Shown here: in pieces, positions 8,657 through 16,515 of the stretch
How positions within the stretch are numbered: the first letter of the stretch is position 1
Layout of the letters: the number at the start of each line of letters is the position of its first letter
Assembly (NCBI RefSeq): GCF_928391935.1
Contig: NZ_CAKMTD010000011.1
Location: forward strand, 1-64,000
DNA: 64,000 bases
Origin: Rothia nasimurium
GTDB taxonomy: Bacteria > Actinomycetota > Actinomycetes > Actinomycetales > Micrococcaceae
Direction of reading: 5' to 3'
Notes under the pieces: model-generated
Database searches by the model: none
Told to the model about the DNA's origin: nothing
The model's input: only the letters and a program-made list of their open reading frames with translations
Made by a program: the position numbers and the translations under genes

Positions 8657-10407
8657 GAGCGAAGTTCCTCCTCAGAGAGCTGGGACAGGGCAATATCCTG
8701 GTAGACCTCGTTGGTAGCCAGCAGTTCCTCGTGGGTGCCAGATCCCACCAGGCGGCCCTTATCGAGCACCAGAATCTTGTCGGCCTCCCGCACCGTGCCG
8801 ATACGCTGGGCTACCACCACAATGGTCGCCCCCTTGGCGGTCTTCTTGAGCTGGCTGCGGATATCCCGCTCGGTCTTATAATCCAGGGCTGAGAAGGAGT
8901 CATCAAAAATCATGATCTCCCCGCCGCGGGCAAAGGCCCGGGCCATGGACAGGCGCTGCCGCTGGCCACCCGAGAAATTCTTGCCGTTCTGGGCAACAGC
9001 CGAGGCATAGCCGTCCTCTTTCTTCCCCACGAACTCAGCCGCCGCAGCAGCGTGAGCTGCCGCCACCACGTCCTCGGGGGTGATCGGATGCAGGCCCTCA
9101 CCCAGGGCCAGGTTCGAGGCCACCGAGCCCGAGAAGAGCACGCTCTTTTGGGGCACGTAGGCCAGGCGGTCGCGCAGGTCCTTCTGGTTCCAGTCGCGCA
9201 CATCAATGCCGTCCACCAGTACCGACCCCTTACGCACATCGGCAAAACGCGGAATCAGATTCACCAGGGTCGACTTACCCGAGCCGGTCGAGCCGATAAT
9301 CGCCACGGTCTCACCCGGGGCAGCCGTAAAGGAAATCGAATGCAGGGCGTCCCCGTCAGCCTCGGGGTAACGGAAGGACACATCCCTAAACTCCAGGGAA
9401 CCTGCCGGGGCAACCCCGGCGCTCGCCCCGCCGTCCACAATCGCAGGCTCGGTGGAGAGCACCTCGCGGATACGACGCCAGGCAACCAGCGCTCGCGGAC
9501 CCATCACGAAGATGACGGTCATCATCATGAAGCTGGTGACCACCTGCAGGGCGTAGGTGGAGAAGACCACCATTTGCCCAAAGAGGGTGACGCGCTCGGT
9601 CAGGTCGGCGGTGCCGTCAATCAGCACAGCACCCAGCACATAGATAGAGAGGGACAGGCCCGTCATGATGGCGGTCAGTAGGGGCATGATGAAGGCCATG
9701 GTGGCGTTGACGAAGAGGGTGGTGTTGCGCAGGTCGGTGTTGACCTCTTCAAAACGCTCTTCGTGGAAGTCACCGGTGGTGTAGGCCCGAATGACGCGCA
9801 GACCGGTCAGGTGCTCACGGGTCACCCGGTTGAGGCGGTCGGTAATTTTCTGCATGCGCATCATGCGGGGGATGGCCAGGCCCATGGCGACGCCCAGCAC
9901 CAGCAGGGTGGCGAGGACGGCAATCCCGGTGGGGATGGTCCAGGTCAGCGACTGGGTAGCGATTTTGGAGCTAGCCCAGACCGCCATGATGGGGGCCTTA
10001 ATGCTCATCTGCAGGCCCATGACCACAAACATCTGCACCTGGGTGACATCGTTGGTGGAGCGGGTGATGAGGCTGTCGGTGCCAATCTGGTTAACCTCAG
10101 CGCTGGAGAGGTCAAAGGTCTTGTTGTACACCCCGGCCCGCAGGCGTCTGGCAAGGGTCGTGCCGAAAATAGCGGTACAGAAGCCGGTGATAATGGCACA
10201 GACCATGGAGGCCAGCGCAGCAGCTAGCATGAGGGTTCCGTCTGAGACGACATCCCTGAGCTCTGACCCGGGGGTCGAAATGGTGAGGGTGATGTTCTCC
10301 ATGTACTCGGGAACCTTGAGGTCAAGGTAGACCTGAGCCACGATGGACAGTACCGCCACCAGGACGAGGAGCCATTCTCGCCGGTGAATGAAGTGGGTGA
10401 TTTTCAT
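8653..10407 (-). CDS. ABC exporter half-transporter, subunit with degenerate catalytic site
   Basis: 584 residues: six membrane helices (about 10-310) and an ATPase domain (about 340-575). Walker A is GSTGSGKS, the signature FSGGQ. The usual catalytic glutamate after Walker B is aspartate (IMIFDDSFSALD) and the switch region reads VVAQRIGT, with glutamine in place of histidine. These two changes mark the non-hydrolysing site seen in asymmetric heterodimeric exporters, matching the consensus site in the downstream partner. First gene of a two-gene operon; promoter not clear. Confidence 0.9.
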   Translation of the reverse strand: MKITHFIHRREWLLVLVAVLSIVAQVYLDLKVPEYMENITLTISTPGSELRDVVSDGTLMLAAALASMVCAIITGFCTAIFGTTLARRLRAGVYNKTFDLSSAEVNQIGTDSLITRSTNDVTQVQMFVVMGLQMSIKAPIMAVWASSKIATQSLTWTIPTGIAVLATLLVLGVAMGLAIPRMMRMQKITDRLNRVTREHLTGLRVIRAYTTGDFHEERFEEVNTDLRNTTLFVNATMAFIMPLLTAIMTGLSLSIYVLGAVLIDGTADLTERVTLFGQMVVFSTYALQVVTSFMMMTVIFVMGPRALVAWRRIREVLSTEPAIVDGGASAGVAPAGSLEFRDVSFRYPEADGDALHSISFTAAPGETVAIIGSTGSGKSTLVNLIPRFADVRKGSVLVDGIDVRDWNQKDLRDRLAYVPQKSVLFSGSVASNLALGEGLHPITPEDVVAAAHAAAAAEFVGKKEDGYASAVAQNGKNFSGGQRQRLSMARAFARGGEIMIFDDSFSALDYKTERDIRSQLKKTAKGATIVVVAQRIGTVREADKILVLDKGRLVGSGTHEELLATNEVYQDIALSQLSEEELRS

Positions 10408-10437
10408 GGAATCCTAGGGCGTTTTCGTCAAAGAAAA

Positions 10438-10459
10438 AAAGGTGCATCTCTGCACCTTT
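10438..10459 (-). terminator. Terminator of the Abi-like gene
   Basis: On the minus strand the stem aaaggtgca/tgcaccttt (loop 10447-10450) runs straight into a T-tract (A-tract 10433-10440 on the plus strand). It follows the stop of the Abi-like gene. Confidence 0.8.
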
Positions 10460-10476
10460 GTTTCTTCTATTATGCC

Positions 10477-11148
10477 CTAGGTAGAGCGGCTAGATGTAGG
10501 TGAAACCGGTAACGTTGAGATGAAAAAGCTGGCCTCTTCTAAACTTTTTACCCAGTTTCCTATGGCCTCAGAACGATACGAGATAAGGTTCAACATGACG
10601 GCTAAATCTTCAGTTAGGTCTCGGGTGAAAACAGGTTCGTGGTGTGCGATCCGGTTTCGAAGGGTTCGTATTCTTTCGATACTTTCACGAATCTCTGACC
10701 GGAGAAGCCGGGGGTCATGAGTAGGGCTATGTGGCATTGCCGGTGCAAGATAGGGGAGCCAAAGACGGTTATCGTGGCGTTGCGTAAAAAGTTGCTGCCA
10801 GAACACAAGCTTGAGCTCGGCAATCACTTTGCCAGTTGTTGTATAACTTGACCTAGTACGTATGAGATCTTGGCTCTGTCGGTGCGGTAACGATTGCAGA
10901 AAACCCGGTGACCAGGGCCATTTTTCGCCGTACACGGTGGTAAGAACCTCATCTGCAACGTTGCGGATTGATATTTCAGCAAAATGGGCTGGCAGTATGA
11001 GCGCTGCTGAGACTTTTGCGTTCCATGCATAAAGCCCAGTGACATCTGAAAATCCGAGCTGTTCATAGGCGAGCTGGTAGGTTTCTAGACGTGGTGCGCT
11101 GAGTACCTTGGTAAGCTCGTCAATGCTTAAATTGGTTGCTTCAGGCAT
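10477..11148 (-). CDS. Abi-family protein (AbiD/AbiF-like, HEPN motif)
   Basis: 223 residues. The family pattern is visible: LSAPRLETYQLAY near the N-terminus, then ALILPAHFAEISIRNVADE, and RNRIAHHEPVF near residue 170. The last contains the R-x4-6-H motif typical of HEPN RNases (RNRIAHHE). Abi-type proteins cause abortive infection or act as toxins against phage-infected cells; this is family knowledge, and antiphage activity is an inference here. The gene is monocistronic, with its own leaderless promoter (TATACT, 6 bases before ATG) and its own terminator. It is next to, but not in, the restriction island. A strong terminator for the opposite strand lies just upstream of its promoter, hinting at a small RNA. 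Confidence 0.8.
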   Translation of the reverse strand: MPEATNLSIDELTKVLSAPRLETYQLAYEQLGFSDVTGLYAWNAKVSAALILPAHFAEISIRNVADEVLTTVYGEKWPWSPGFLQSLPHRQSQDLIRTRSSYTTTGKVIAELKLVFWQQLFTQRHDNRLWLPYLAPAMPHSPTHDPRLLRSEIRESIERIRTLRNRIAHHEPVFTRDLTEDLAVMLNLISYRSEAIGNWVKSLEEASFFISTLPVSPTSSRST

Positions 11149-11154
11149 GGTTCT

Positions 11155-11160
11155 AGTATA
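11155..11160 (-). promoter_or_regulatory. -10 box of the Abi-like gene (leaderless)
   Basis: TATACT on the minus strand, 6 bases before the ATG at 11148; no Shine-Dalgarno. Confidence 0.6.
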
Positions 11161-11235
11161 AAGTTGGTTTCACGAAGCTAGAGGATTTAGTTGGAAGCAG
11201 TTTAGCTTTCTCCCCCTTTAGCACAAGATAATTAC

Positions 11236-11269
11236 GAAGAGGAGCCAGGTTTGGCTCCTCTTCTTTTTT
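11236..11269 (+). terminator. Strong plus-strand terminator with no plus-strand gene before it
   Basis: 12-bp perfect stem gaagaggagcca/tggctcctcttc with a ggtt loop, followed by six T on the plus strand. The ecfT stop on the other side (11286) may use it, but on that strand no T-run follows the stem. As a plus-strand terminator it has no recognised gene upstream. Confidence 0.75.
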
Positions 11270-11285
11270 ACTCAGTAAATCATCT

Positions 11286-11903
11286 TTATTTGTCCAGACC
11301 CCGGGCGGCTAGGGCGTCGCCGGTGTCGTTGGCGTAGGAAATCGTGGCCAGGACCAGGGGGATAAAGAGCCGCAACTGATTGACCTTGATTCCGCGGGCT
11401 GCAACTGCCTGGCCGATTAGGTGCCAGTGGTCCAGAATGACCGGTACGGAGCGCACCATCAGGGCCAGGGCCAGGCCAATGCGCTCAGGGGAGGCACCCA
11501 CCAGACGCAGCGGGGCACACAGGGCCACAAAGCCATCCACAATCACCGGCAGGGGAGTAGACCAGAGCAGCACACGGGCTGCAACCACCATGGTCAGCAG
11601 GGTGAGCAGGACGTCCGCGCCCTGGGCGTACTTGCCCGACACCACATAGTAGACCCCCAGAACCAGCAGGAGCCAGGCCAGGGAGGCCAAGGCCCTACCC
11701 CAGGTAGCTAACGGAATCCTGGCCAGCTGACCGGCCACCAGGGCCAGGGCCAGGCAGACAGCCCCGGGTAACCAGCCGGTTGTCACCGCCAAAACAACCC
11801 CCAGGGCCAGCAGGGTCAGGCCCTTGACCCAGAGGGGGCAACGGTGAACCGGGGTATCCAGGGGTTGAAAGGTGCCCAGCAGGTTCTGGGCTGGGCTCAC
11901 CAT
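11286..11903 (-). CDS. bioN: ECF transporter transmembrane component, biotin (BioN/EcfT)
   Basis: 205 residues, mostly hydrophobic, with about five membrane segments. The two Ala-Arg-Gly-type coupling motifs that contact the ATPase are visible as VAARGIKV and ALAARGLD at the C-terminus. Overlaps the stop of the ATPase gene by a base, and is the last gene of bioY-ecfA-ecfT. Pairing with BioY makes this a biotin-specific rather than a shared ECF module. Confidence 0.88.
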   Translation of the reverse strand: MVSPAQNLLGTFQPLDTPVHRCPLWVKGLTLLALGVVLAVTTGWLPGAVCLALALVAGQLARIPLATWGRALASLAWLLLVLGVYYVVSGKYAQGADVLLTLLTMVVAARVLLWSTPLPVIVDGFVALCAPLRLVGASPERIGLALALMVRSVPVILDHWHLIGQAVAARGIKVNQLRLFIPLVLATISYANDTGDALAARGLDK

Positions 11904-12673
11904 CAGGGGCCCTCCTGGGGGAAGCCCTCAGCACACCACAGACGGTACTGGGCCAACACCTCATCCACCGGCCCCTGGGCCAGCAGATGACCCTCATGAA
12001 TGACTAGTGCCTCATCACAGGAGGCAGCCAGCTCCAAATCGTGGGTGGAAATCACCTGCTGCTGGGGAAGGGTATCCAGGAGCCGAATCAGCCGCAACTT
12101 ATTCTTCAAATCCAAGAGGGTCGTCGGCTCATCTAAGAGCAGGACGCTGGGGTCAGTGGCCAGCACAGCCGCCAGGGCGGTCAGCTGCTTCTCGCCCCCA
12201 GAGAGACTGTAGACCGAATCAAAGGCCCGGTGCTCAACCCCCCGCTCAGCCAGGGCGGCCAGGGCAGCGGCGCGGCGGGCGTCCTTATCCTTAATCTGCC
12301 GCAGGGACAGCTCAACATCCTCAACCCCCGTCGGCATCACCAGCTGGGCACCGGGATCAGAAAAGAGCAGGCCCACCCGCGAGCGCACCGCCCCCACCTG
12401 TTCAGCCACAGGCACCCCGTGCATCAGAACCTGCCCGGACTCAACCGGCGATAGGCCGTTGAAGAGGCGCAGGAAGGTGGACTTGCCAGAGCCGTTCAGG
12501 CCCAGCACGGCCGTGCGGTGGGCAGTAAGCTGGACGGTGATACCGTGCAGGAGGGTGCGGGGCCCGGCGCCGGTTTCAACGGTTACCACAGCCTCGTGGG
12601 CTTCAAGCCCAGCCCCGGGCTCAAACTGGGCCGGGGCTGAGGCTGTGACAGGAGCTTTCTTTTTAAAGAACAC
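11903..12673 (-). CDS. bioM: ECF transporter ATPase, biotin (BioM/EcfA)
   Basis: 256 residues. Cytoplasmic ATPase that powers biotin uptake with BioN and BioY. Walker A GLNGSGKST (about residues 58-66), Q-loop region LLFSDPGAQLV, signature LSGGEKQ, Walker B LLLDEPTTLLD and the switch histidine in ISTHDLEL are all intact. Starts with GTG (VFFKKK) 27 bases after bioY; the lysine-rich start is followed by an Ala/Pro-rich lead of about 20 residues before the fold. Confidence 0.9.
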   Translation of the reverse strand: MFFKKKAPVTASAPAQFEPGAGLEAHEAVVTVETGAGPRTLLHGITVQLTAHRTAVLGLNGSGKSTFLRLFNGLSPVESGQVLMHGVPVAEQVGAVRSRVGLLFSDPGAQLVMPTGVEDVELSLRQIKDKDARRAAALAALAERGVEHRAFDSVYSLSGGEKQLTALAAVLATDPSVLLLDEPTTLLDLKNKLRLIRLLDTLPQQQVISTHDLELAASCDEALVIHEGHLLAQGPVDEVLAQYRLWCAEGFPQEGP

Positions 12674-12700
12674 GGGACGATACTACCTGCACCCGACGTG

Positions 12701-13300
12701 CTAGGAGCGGGCCAGGGCTGGGAAGGCCCGGTGGACAGCCAGGGCAACAAACACAGCAACCAGGCACTTGATGAGGTCACCGGGCACATAGACCAGGGCA
12801 GCGGCGGTAGCAACACCCAGTTCTAGCTTGGCGTTGATCATCATGCCAGCGACCCCCAAGACCTGAATCACCGCAAAGCCAGCCAGCACTGGGAGCACCA
12901 GCTGGGCGCAACGAACTGCGGGACCAGCAGGCTTGCGGAGGAAACCATAGGCCAGGGCACCTGCCAGGAAGGCCCCGGGAATGAAGCCCACCAGGTAGCC
13001 AAAGGAGGGGGAGGCCAGGGTGCCTAAACCGCCCTTGCCGCCAGAGAAAATCGGCAGTCCCAGCAGGCCAGCCACCACATAGAGGGCAACAGCCAAGGCC
13101 GCCCGCTTACCACCTAGGGTCAGGGACGCAATATAAATCGCCAGGGTCTGCAGGGTAATGGGAACAGCCGCCGGGCCCACCGGAATCGCAGGTAGAAGAG
13201 CACAGACGGCAATAAAAGCGGCAAAAACAGCAATCAGGGCAAGATCACGGCCGGGCTGGGACTGACGCGCCCGGGGCTGGGAAGAGGAAGATGTAGTCAT
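12701..13300 (-). CDS. bioY: Biotin-binding S component BioY
   Basis: 199 residues from the ATG at 13300 (MTTSSSSQ). Six membrane segments; LPAIPVGPAAVPITLQTLAIY and the glycine-rich GGKGGLGTLASPSFGYLVGF loop region are typical of BioY biotin-binding proteins. The start is chosen because a good promoter (-35 ttgaac, 17 bases, -10 tatagt) ends 7 bases before this ATG, which rules out the longer reading that would begin upstream of the promoter. First gene of the bioYMN operon, probably repressed by a TetR-type regulator binding the palindrome over the -35 box. Confidence 0.92.
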   Translation of the reverse strand: MTTSSSSQPRARQSQPGRDLALIAVFAAFIAVCALLPAIPVGPAAVPITLQTLAIYIASLTLGGKRAALAVALYVVAGLLGLPIFSGGKGGLGTLASPSFGYLVGFIPGAFLAGALAYGFLRKPAGPAVRCAQLVLPVLAGFAVIQVLGVAGMMINAKLELGVATAAALVYVPGDLIKCLVAVFVALAVHRAFPALARS

Positions 13301-13307
13301 GAGCATA

Positions 13308-13337
13308 ACTATAAACAGGATTTGAACACTGTTCAAA
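13308..13337 (-). promoter_or_regulatory. bioY promoter with BioQ-type palindromic operator
   Basis: On the minus strand: -35 TTGAAC (13331-13336), 17-base spacer, -10 TATAGT (13308-13313), 7 bases, ATG. The -35 box is one arm of a perfect 17-base palindrome, tttgaacactgttcaaa (13321-13337). Its core TGAAC-N3-GTTCA closely resembles sites described for the actinobacterial biotin repressor BioQ. A bound repressor would block RNA polymerase directly. The regulator gene is not in the window. Confidence 0.75.
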
Positions 13338-13404
13338 AATATGCGGGCAGGTAAGATGAGAACCTGGCCTCACCCATCACAAGACACAAAGGAAACCCTG
13401 CCCC

Positions 13405-15003
13405 GTGCTTGCAGTCAACAACCTCGAACTACGAGCTGGCGCTCGCCTGCTCATGGAAGATGTCACCTTCCGAATCGACAAGGGCGATAAGGTGGGCCTG
13501 GTAGGCCGTAACGGCGCTGGCAAGACCACCATGACCAAGGTGCTGGCCGGGCTCACCCTGCCTGCTGACGGCACCGTCACCCGTAGTGGCACCATCGGCT
13601 ACCTGCCCCAGGACCCCAAGGTCGATGACATGACCCAGCTGGCCAAGGACCGCATTTTCTCAGCCCGAGGCCTGGACGGGGTGGCCCGCAAAATGCGTCA
13701 GGCCCAGGAGATGATGGCCAGCGAAGACCCGGCAGAACACGCCAAGGGTATGCGCCGCTACGACCGGCTTGAAGCTGAGTTTATTGCCGGTGGCGGTTAT
13801 GCGGCCGAGTCTGAGGCAGCTACTATCACCGCAAACCTTGACCTGCCCGAGCGCGTCCTCAACCAGCCCCTCTCCACCCTCTCTGGTGGTCAGCGCCGCC
13901 GCGTCGAGTTAGCCCGAATCCTGTTTGCTAATGCAGACACTATGCTGCTCGATGAGCCTACCAACCACCTGGACGCCGACTCAGTGGTCTGGCTGCGCGA
14001 GTTCTTGAAGAACTACCAGGGTGGCATTCTGGTCATCTCCCACGACGTGGAACTCATGGAACTGGTCGTCAATAAGGTTTTCTACCTGGACGCCAACCGC
14101 TGCGTCATTGACATCTACAACATGGGCTGGAAGAACTACCTGCTGCAGCGCGAGCAGGACGAGGCCCGCCGCAAGCGCGAGCGTGCTAATGCCCAGAAGA
14201 AGGCCTCAGCTCTCATGGAGCAGGCCAATAAGATGCGGGCTAAGGCCACCAAAGCTGTTGCTGCCCAGCAGATGATTAAGCGGGCCGAAAAGCTCATGCG
14301 CGGCCTTGAAGAGGAACGTCAGGTTGATAAGGTTGCGGCTATCCGCTTCCCCGACCCTGCCCCCTGCGGTAAGACGCCCCTGTCGGCGACGGGACTGTCT
14401 AAGAGCTACGGTTCCCTCGAAATTTTCACCGACGTTGACTTGGCCATTGACCGTGGTTCGCGTGTGGTGGTCCTCGGCTTCAATGGTGCCGGTAAGACCA
14501 CCCTGCTACGTATGCTAGCTAAGAGCACCGAGCCTGATACCGGTGAGGTCATCTACGGCCACGGGGCCAAGGTGGGTTACTTTGCCCAGGAGCACGAAAT
14601 CCTGGACCATGACCGCACCGTCTTTGAAAACATGAAGTCAGCTGCCCCTGACCTCGATGACACCCGGGTCCGCACTATCCTCGGCTCCTTCCTCTTCTCG
14701 GGCGACGACGTCGATAAGCCCGCCGGGGTGCTCTCTGGTGGTGAGAAAACCCGTCTGTCCCTGGCGACCCTGGTGGCCTCGTCCGCCAATGTTCTGCTGC
14801 TGGATGAGCCCACCAACAACCTGGACCCGGCCTCCCGTGAGGAGATTCTGAACGCCCTTAAAAGCTACCAGGGGGCTATCGTCATGGTGTCCCACGACGA
14901 GGGGGCTGTGGAGGCTCTGGATCCCGAGCGCGTGCTCCTGCTGCCCGATGCTGTGGAAGACCTCTGGAGTAAGGAATACCAGGACCTCATTTCCTTGGCC
15001 TAG
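13405..15003 (+). CDS. ABC-F family ATPase (translation factor type)
   Basis: 532 residues, two ATPase domains in one chain and no membrane segments, the ABC-F architecture. Domain 1: Walker A GRNGAGKTT, LSGGQRRR, Walker B TMLLDEPTNHLD. Linker (about residues 240-310), rich in R, K, E and A, is the ribosome-reaching arm. Domain 2: GFNGAGKTT, LSGGEKTR, VLLLDEPTNNLD. Such proteins bind the ribosomal E site and rescue or regulate translation; some give antibiotic resistance, but the housekeeping type is more likely from this context. GTG start; weak ribosome binding site (aaagga) somewhat far upstream. Monocistronic, terminator at 15036-15061. Confidence 0.88.
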   Translation: MLAVNNLELRAGARLLMEDVTFRIDKGDKVGLVGRNGAGKTTMTKVLAGLTLPADGTVTRSGTIGYLPQDPKVDDMTQLAKDRIFSARGLDGVARKMRQAQEMMASEDPAEHAKGMRRYDRLEAEFIAGGGYAAESEAATITANLDLPERVLNQPLSTLSGGQRRRVELARILFANADTMLLDEPTNHLDADSVVWLREFLKNYQGGILVISHDVELMELVVNKVFYLDANRCVIDIYNMGWKNYLLQREQDEARRKRERANAQKKASALMEQANKMRAKATKAVAAQQMIKRAEKLMRGLEEERQVDKVAAIRFPDPAPCGKTPLSATGLSKSYGSLEIFTDVDLAIDRGSRVVVLGFNGAGKTTLLRMLAKSTEPDTGEVIYGHGAKVGYFAQEHEILDHDRTVFENMKSAAPDLDDTRVRTILGSFLFSGDDVDKPAGVLSGGEKTRLSLATLVASSANVLLLDEPTNNLDPASREEILNALKSYQGAIVMVSHDEGAVEALDPERVLLLPDAVEDLWSKEYQDLISLA

Positions 15004-15035
15004 CGGTATCGGCAGTCCTCCACTGTTGACCACAC

Positions 15036-15061
15036 AGCGGGTTGGTTCGTACCAACCCGCT
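15036..15061 (+). terminator. Terminator of the ABC-F gene
   Basis: 11-bp stem agcgggttggt/accaacccgct with tcgt loop, followed by ttttg. Confidence 0.85.
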
Positions 15062-15336
15062 TTTGTGTAGGTTTTTGACTTAAACCCACTGTAGGGCCTG
15101 TCACGCTTGAAAAAATAGGCCCGTGTGTTTTGTGGGTTTTGGTTCCCTAAACAAAGGTCACGAAATGATAACGGCCTGGTAGGGGGTGGAGCTGCCTGAA
15201 CCAGGGGAGTAGAGTTGAAAACAGCCAAGGAAATCCCTGGACAGTGGATATCCACGGTTGAACAGAAAGCAGTTCACGGTTGAACTGAACCTCGAGACCC
15301 AACACCGACGTTGGGTGTAGAAGAAAGGATGATTCT
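15062..15336 (+). promoter_or_regulatory. Leader and regulatory region of the 27-residue peptide gene, with 22-bp-spaced direct repeats
   Basis: No gene seen in these 275 bases. It holds two copies of cacggttgaac (15253-15263 and 15275-15285), exactly 22 bases apart (two helical turns). The second copy is inside an inverted repeat cagttca-cggt-tgaactg (15270-15287). A further hairpin, acccaac/gttgggt, lies just before the Shine-Dalgarno of the small gene. These look like sites for a dimeric regulator plus an RNA structure in the leader. No convincing -10 box was identified. Confidence 0.45.
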
Positions 15337-15420
15337 ATGCTGGAATCACACGACGTACGTTACCCTGAAATCGCTGCAGAAGAAGGCGTAGAGGTCGACG
15401 TTTACTGGACCGAAGACTAA
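15337..15420 (+). CDS. Isolated small gene for a 27-residue acidic peptide
   Basis: ATG with a good Shine-Dalgarno (agaaagga, 7-9 bases upstream) opens a 27-codon frame. The peptide begins MLESHDVRYPEI and ends VDVYWTED. It has nine acidic residues and one arginine, no lysine, and no signal peptide or membrane segment. The gene has a terminator before it (15036-15061, for the ABC-F gene) and one after it (15511-15544), so it would form its own transcription unit. I do not recognise the family. It could be a small regulatory protein, a leader peptide or a precursor peptide; no modifying enzyme is nearby. Coding is supported by the ribosome binding site and context only. Confidence 0.5.
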   Translation: MLESHDVRYPEIAAEEGVEVDVYWTED

Positions 15421-15510
15421 GACCCTTCTTCGCTGAGGCGAAAAACAAAAAGTTTTCCTTCCGCCCGCCTTTCATGAGTGACTACATGAAGTGATAAAGG
15501 GTGATTACAC

Positions 15511-15544
15511 AAGGAGCCAGGTGCATGAAAGCACCTGGCTCCTT
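15511..15544. terminator. Bidirectional terminator between the small gene and the YdjM-like gene
   Basis: 14-bp perfect stem aaggagccaggtgc/gcacctggctcctt, loop atgaaa. It serves the plus-strand small gene (followed by tatt) and probably the convergent minus-strand gene. Confidence 0.8.
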
Positions 15545-15565
15545 TATTGTCCCTGTCAAAGCGGT

Positions 15566-16297
15566 TTAGAAAGTTGTGGCTAGCAGGGCTGGGAGCTGGG
15601 CTGGGTAAGTCTGGGTGAACCCCAGGGCTGCGAGTGCAAAGAGGATTATGTAGCAGGTGAGGCCCAGGGTGAGGATTTTTTCCCTGGTGCTTCCTGCGTC
15701 GCCGAGAATAGGTAGGGCCATGTAACCGCTCTTGCGCCAGAGCTTGGACGGGACGAGGGGCTTGAGGGTCAGGGGCCACAAGGGATTGATGCCGCGTGTG
15801 GTTAAGGCGTCCCCCAGAAGGTGGGTTGCAACGCCGGTCAAAATAGCCCAGGGCATGTGGGCGAGGGAGTCGGTGCTCCAGACTGCCAGAACCATCAGGA
15901 CGGCACCGGCCCAGCCGCCAGGGGCCTTGAAGGTACGAAGGGCTAGGCCGCCAGCAAAGGCTGCGAGGGCCAGGGCAAGGATGGGAATCCCTGCGTAGGT
16001 GAGGCGGTCGGCAAAAAAGGCCAGAGCCCAAAAGGCTGCCAGGCCAACCAGGGAGTGGGTTCCCTTGCGGTGGCCGCCTGAAAGTGCTGCAACGATCCGG
16101 GCTACCCAGCCGCTGATGGGCGGAATGGAGTGGGCAATCGTCCCCTTGGGGTGGTCGACATCAGGGAACATGCCCGCCCCTGCTGCCGCCAGCGTCGTTA
16201 CTGCCAGGGTGGTGGGATCTTCAATCCCTACCACTCCGGCTTCGTTGAGAGCCAGCCAGGCGGCGGCCGCACTCACTGAATGGGAATACCCCATCAT
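15566..16297 (-). CDS. YdjM-like membrane-bound metal-dependent hydrolase family protein
   Basis: 243 residues from ATG at 16297 (MMGYSHS), preferred over the TTG six bases upstream because of Shine-Dalgarno spacing (gagga, 10 bases). Family marks are GYSHS at the N-terminus, FPDVDHPKGTIAHSIPP (about 45-60) and GGHRKGTHSL (about 75-85), the His/Asp clusters proposed to bind metal, followed by several membrane helices and a C-terminal hydrophobic segment. The E. coli relative YdjM is controlled by LexA and sits in the inner membrane. A LexA-type box lies upstream here too, so DNA-damage induction is likely. Biochemical role of the family is not established. Confidence 0.85.
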   Translation of the reverse strand: MMGYSHSVSAAAAWLALNEAGVVGIEDPTTLAVTTLAAAGAGMFPDVDHPKGTIAHSIPPISGWVARIVAALSGGHRKGTHSLVGLAAFWALAFFADRLTYAGIPILALALAAFAGGLALRTFKAPGGWAGAVLMVLAVWSTDSLAHMPWAILTGVATHLLGDALTTRGINPLWPLTLKPLVPSKLWRKSGYMALPILGDAGSTREKILTLGLTCYIILFALAALGFTQTYPAQLPALLATTF

Positions 16298-16356
16298 GGT
16301 CAATCATCCTCGTATCACACTGCTGGTCGTAGGCACCTAATACCCTAGCACAGTAA

Positions 16357-16372
16357 TCGAATATATGTTCTA
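16357..16372. promoter_or_regulatory. Candidate LexA (SOS) box
   Basis: tcgaatatatgttcta closely matches the gram-positive/actinobacterial SOS pattern CGAAC-N4-GTTCG (CGAAT-ATAT-GTTC). It lies upstream of the YdjM-like gene, overlapping its likely -35 region on the minus strand, and divergent from the xanthine permease gene. The family is LexA-controlled in E. coli, which supports the call. Confidence 0.65.
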
Positions 16373-16515
16373 TTGCTGGGGGTGTGAGCCCCCTACCACC
16401 CCTCGATCGCCTCGCGGGTACACCTGTCCGGCTACACTGGAACTGTGCCCTTTTGAAGAACCACACTGTAACGGCACTCCTTCCCATACACAACTTCATA
16501 CTGAAAGAAACTGGT

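Noticed and set aside
15062..15300. Minus-strand frame reaching from inside the ABC-F gene to 15255
   Set aside because: It is mostly the antisense of the ABC-F gene with a random extension; no start signal.
16379..16515. Purine/xanthine riboswitch before pbuX
   Set aside because: No three-way junction or conserved loop sequence could be drawn; leader shows no terminator or anti-terminator pair.
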